A stretch of 64,000 nucleotides of DNA from Pseudomonas sp. RSB 5.4 (GTDB lineage: Bacteria > Pseudomonadota > Gammaproteobacteria > Pseudomonadales > Pseudomonadaceae), in assembly GCF_037126175.1 (NCBI RefSeq), contig NZ_CP146986.1:1392501-1456500 (forward strand), given 5' to 3'. Made by a program: the position numbers and the translations under genes. Below the pieces are notes generated by a model. The model was given only the letters and a program-made list of their open reading frames with translations. It made no database searches and was not told the DNA's origin. Below are positions 61,229 to 64,000 of this stretch, in pieces; within the stretch, counting starts at the first letter, position 1, and each line of letters begins with the position of its first letter.

Positions 61229-61999
61229 AGCAATTCTCCTTGTCTGCCGAAACAGCCTAAGGGTTTGCGAGACGAGAAAAAAGATGGCACAGAGTTCCGC
61301 AGGATTCGCGCGCAAAGGGCACTGAATTAGTCGAGTGCGGAGTACCAAGCGTGATCGTTGGATTGATCTCGTAGGGCATCCTACCGCATATCGGCCTTGA
61401 TCGAGTCAAACGAGGCTCTTAACTTGGATCTAGTGGCGCGTTGGAGAAGGGCCAACCAGAGCCTCAAGTCGGTACCGACGCGCATGTCTATCGGTTCGGT
61501 GGCGAGCCAGATGGTGTGGATGCGGATCATTTGGCAGAAGCGTGCACAACCGTCAGGATCGGAGGCTGGCTACACACGCAGCCCCTCAGATAGCGGCGCG
61601 AGGTGAGACACGCTGGGCAAACGTCTGCGAATTATTTAAATTACTGGCCAGCCATAATTATTGCCCTTCCATAATTCTCAATAATTTTGCGCGTACTTAA
61701 GTCAGAACTTAGCAGGCCGTTTGGGTCACCAGTCATAGGCGGGCACAAGGCCCGAAGGGACGACGCCCCCACGCACGGCCCAGCGATTGCGACGCGCCTC
61801 TCTACTACGGACGACGCCACGATGTCGTACGCCGACCGGCTTCCCTCCCTGCTTTTTTACCAACTCGCTCTGGATGCGGGCGATAATGGAGCTCTGTTGA
61901 TCGAGTTTTCATAAGCCTAGATGTCACCCCACCTTAACTCCAGCCATGCCCATAGCAACGCTACTGGTCTCGTGCATCGGCGAAACGACAGGTAAGTCA
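61229..61999. other. long region without intact gene
   Basis: 771 bases with only short frames. There is AT-rich repeated sequence at about 61630-61685 (CCATAATT and AATAATT occur twice each). A 75-codon plus frame (61687-61914) lacks a ribosome site and family match. The HTH-ParA promoter (minus) and phosphatase promoter (plus) should lie at its two ends. Confidence 0.4.
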
Positions 62000-62675
62000 A
62001 TGAAGAATGTCAGGCTACTTCGTCATGGGGAAAGCGCAGCCAATGCCGGTGCAGCCACTTGATCACGCAAGTATTCCGCTCACCGACAAGGGCATCGAGC
62101 ACGCTAAACGAGTGGCGCAATCCGTGGGCGGTGCACCTGAGTTAATCGTTGCCTCCCCTTTCTCTCGGGCTCGAACGACCGCGGATGCGACCCTATCCAT
62201 ATTCCCTGAAGCACCATTCGAAACATGGCCAATCGAGGAATTCACCTACCTTGATCCGACCAGGTGTGTGAACACCACCGTAGGGCAACGGAAGGCATGG
62301 GTCGACCAGTATTGGGCGAACGCAGATCCGTCCTATATTGAAGGAGAAGGTGCTGAGTCGTTTCTGGAGTTTGTTGGCCGCGCACGATCGTTCCTAGGTC
62401 GCCTCGCCGCACACCCGGCGCAAGACATCCTAGTCTTTTCGCACGGACAATTTCTCAATGCTGTAGTTTGGCTCATCGAGCGCAAGCCACTCCAGATTGA
62501 TGCCCAAGCGATGATCGAGTGGCGCGGGTACGAGATCGATAATCACGTTCCTAATGGTTGTGGTTATGTAGTGTCCCGCGCTTTCAGCGATTCGTTGTGG
62601 ACAGTGAGCGATTCAATCGACCTAGATGGGGCGGTTGATCTCAACAAGCTCCAAGCAAGGTCTCCCATGCCATGA
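62000..62675 (+). pseudogene. histidine phosphatase with N-terminal frameshift
   Basis: ATG 62000 (with CAGG upstream) reads MKNVRLLRHGESAANAGAAT and then stops at TGA 62060-62062. The rest of the protein (DHASIPLTDKGIEHAKRVAQ, VASPFSRARTTADATL, VFSHGQFLNAVVW with the second catalytic His) continues in the next frame to the stop at 62675. The RHGE motif and the body are in different frames, so one extra base (or two missing) near 62057-62061 breaks the gene. Without a shift, translation from later starts would lack RHGE. It overlaps the exonuclease start (ATGA). It is a SixA/phosphoglycerate-mutase-like phosphatase; a sequencing error is also possible. Confidence 0.75.
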
Positions 62676-63289
62676 GCATCGAAGCAAAGTTCCTCCACCT
62701 CCAAGCAATCCATAACCTCCTCGCGCCATACCGCTACCTCTATTGCGTAGACCTTGAAGCAACCTGCGATGAGGTCGAAGAGTGGGAATCACCAAGGCCG
62801 CTTAAAGTCGTCCCTGATGAGATGGAAACAATTGAAATTGGCCTGGTTGTGATCGACCTAGAAACGCTTGAGGTTGTCGATGAGTTCCAGCGTTTTGTTC
62901 GACCACAGATCAATCCTACTCTCACCGACTTCTGCAAAAGGCTCACATCCATTCAACAGATGGACGTGGACGGTTCCCTCACCTATCGGGAGGTTGGAGA
63001 AGAGCTACGAACGTTTGCTGCGGTCTATCCGGATGCGGCTTGGGCTTCCTGGGGTGACTATGATGCGCGACAGCTTCAGCGCGATGCAGGCTTTGCTGCC
63101 TGCCCTTCCCCGCTTGAAGGCTTGCCGCATTTCAATGCCAGGAAATGGCATGCGGGCTTATACGACGATCGACCCAAATCACTTAAGCAAGCAGCTGAGT
63201 CGCTGGGCTTGGTTTGGATGGGTACCTATCATCGAGGGATCGACGATGCCAAGAACGTTGCATCCATCATTAAGGAGATGCTCGGCTAA
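62672..63289 (+). CDS. DEDDh 3'-5' exonuclease (ERI-1/3'hExo-like)
   Basis: 205 residues. Exonuclease motifs are all present: Exo I YCVDLEATC (Asp-x-Glu), then EMETIEIGLVVIDLETLEVV, Exo II SWGDYDARQL and Exo III YHRGIDDAKNVASI (His-x4-Asp). The ERI-1/KapD type is indicated by FVRPQINPTLTDFCKRLTSI. It trims RNA or single-stranded DNA 3' ends. It starts inside the stop of the phosphatase gene (ATGA). A decayed copy of the pair is at 55768-56230, which suggests that the two genes move as one unit. Confidence 0.88.
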   Translation: MSIEAKFLHLQAIHNLLAPYRYLYCVDLEATCDEVEEWESPRPLKVVPDEMETIEIGLVVIDLETLEVVDEFQRFVRPQINPTLTDFCKRLTSIQQMDVDGSLTYREVGEELRTFAAVYPDAAWASWGDYDARQLQRDAGFAACPSPLEGLPHFNARKWHAGLYDDRPKSLKQAAESLGLVWMGTYHRGIDDAKNVASIIKEMLG

Positions 63290-63299
63290 TTTGGTGAGC

Positions 63300-63315
63300 C
63301 GGGCCTATTGGCCCG
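63300..63315. terminator. short GC hairpin between convergent genes
   Basis: CGGGCC (63300-63305) and GGCCCG (63310-63315) pair around TATT, between the exonuclease and the right-edge gene that converge here. No T-run follows, so termination is only likely. Confidence 0.4.
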
Positions 63316-63408
63316 AAGAGTCGACCTCGCCCTTGGCGCCACTTCATACCAGGGCCTGATTGGGAAGACTCACTCATCGCGTAATCAGGTTCAAAGTAGC
63401 CAAATAGA

Positions 63409-63999
63409 CTATCGACCAAGAAGATAGGGATCGTCTTCGACGCTGTAATTTTCGAGTGTTAGTAACTCGAATTGAATGCCATCCACCCTCAGGGCAGTCT
63501 CAGCCGTGCGCATTTCCTCTTCGAGCCGAACGCCTATTTCCATGACCGCCAAAATAGCCCGATCCGGCCTAAGTCGCTTCGCAAGGTGAACGAAGTCCTC
63601 GATGTGAGCGGCCCGCAGACTGCGCCACGCCGACTTCACCTCGCAGAGAATGGATTCGCCATCAACGACAGCAAGCAGATCCGCTTCCACATCGGGATTT
63701 CTGGAGTCGGGCGAATAGCCAAAACAAGTCGGCCCAAGATACATGAACGACGAATTCGCTCGATCACAAAGAGCTGACAGGAGCCAAACGAGTGACAAAA
63801 CACTACGAGAGCGAAGGCTTTCAATGAGAAATTCGTTCGGTCGAAAATACCAAGGTATACCGACGGGCAGCTCCTTTTCAGTTCGACACACATCGCACAC
63901 AAGAGCAGGCGACAACGCCTGATAGTCAGTCCAATTCCGATGCCGGCAGGTGTCGCAGCTCCATGGGTATCCTTGAAAGAGCATTAGACGCGACCTCAT
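63409..63999 (-). CDS. zinc-ribbon and PD-(D/E)XK nuclease-like protein (right edge, probably partial)
   Basis: 196 residues are visible; the first ATG is at the window edge (63999) and the true start may lie beyond. CDTC (about 15-18) and CDVC (about 35-38) form a four-cysteine zinc ribbon. Further on, DVEADLLAVVDGESILCEVK has the Asp-x(n)-Glu-x-Lys pattern of PD-(D/E)XK nucleases, and HLAKRLRPDRAILAVME follows as strand-helix. Together they suggest a DNA- or RNA-cutting effector whose N-terminal part is outside the window. It faces the exonuclease gene. Confidence 0.6.
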   Translation of the reverse strand: MRSRLMLFQGYPWSCDTCRHRNWTDYQALSPALVCDVCRTEKELPVGIPWYFRPNEFLIESLRSRSVLSLVWLLSALCDRANSSFMYLGPTCFGYSPDSRNPDVEADLLAVVDGESILCEVKSAWRSLRAAHIEDFVHLAKRLRPDRAILAVMEIGVRLEEEMRTAETALRVDGIQFELLTLENYSVEDDPYLLGR

Positions 64000-64000
64000 T

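Noticed and set aside
61687..61914. 75-codon plus frame before the phosphatase
   Set aside because: No ribosome site, no recognisable motif, and it lies in a repeat-rich AT/GC-mixed gap.

Overview
The window looks like a chromosome segment of a fluorescent Pseudomonas (P. fluorescens/P. koreensis-type). The evidence is high GC, Pseudomonas-style REP inverted repeats between genes, a pmr/arn lipopolysaccharide-modification cluster, and MvaT-type nucleoid proteins. No database search was possible; family names rest on motifs visible in the translated sequence and on general knowledge of the families.

Positions 1 to about 38.5 kb are core-like. Bases 1-5939 hold two facing branched-chain acyl-CoA degradation sets: SDR dehydrogenase, thiolase, acyl-CoA dehydrogenase and enoyl-CoA hydratase on +, and 3-hydroxyisobutyryl-CoA hydrolase-like plus acyl-CoA dehydrogenase on -. 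Then come an HPP membrane protein, an MFS transporter and a GNAT acetyltransferase. Bases 9011-19427 are a tightly overlapping operon arnB-C-A-D-T-E-F-ugd plus a GT39 glycosyltransferase, which makes and attaches L-Ara4N to lipid A (polymyxin resistance). A stand-alone tyrosine recombinase and a ferric-iron ABC transporter separate it from a second arnT paralogue with another GT39 gene, an Ais-like phosphatase and an orphan sensor kinase. After these come pqiB-pqiC, a polyamine uptake/gamma-glutamylation set (PuuB-, PotF- and PuuA-like) with a divergent AraC regulator, and a DUF985 cupin.

From about 38.6 kb to the right edge the character changes: lower GC, broken genes, recombinases, long unannotated stretches, and many nuclease, NTPase and helicase genes. 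This is a defence-type genomic island. In order it holds a truncated recombinase, a pair of overlapping H-NS/MvaT-like genes, a striking tandem array of four ~94-bp units each containing a Shine-Dalgarno and a short ORF with a conserved N-terminus, and a 1486-residue protein (apparent N-terminal nuclease, TPR, GreA/B-C and PIN domains). Next are an Mrr-nuclease/ImmA-IrrE-protease fusion, a nonsense-broken ImmA/IrrE gene, a KfrA-like DNA-binding protein divergent from an intact integrase, an IS transposase tail, and a 1356-residue KAP-type P-loop NTPase. The right part holds a decayed copy of a phosphatase-exonuclease pair, a UvrD/HelD-like helicase with inserted nuclease fold, an HTH-ParA-like ATPase, the better-preserved phosphatase (frameshifted)-exonuclease pair, and a zinc-ribbon nuclease at the edge.

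The best candidates for something undescribed are the tandem small-ORF array at 41.2-41.65 kb, the adjacent large nuclease/TPR/PIN protein with its nuclease-protease neighbour, and the duplicated phosphatase-exonuclease module.
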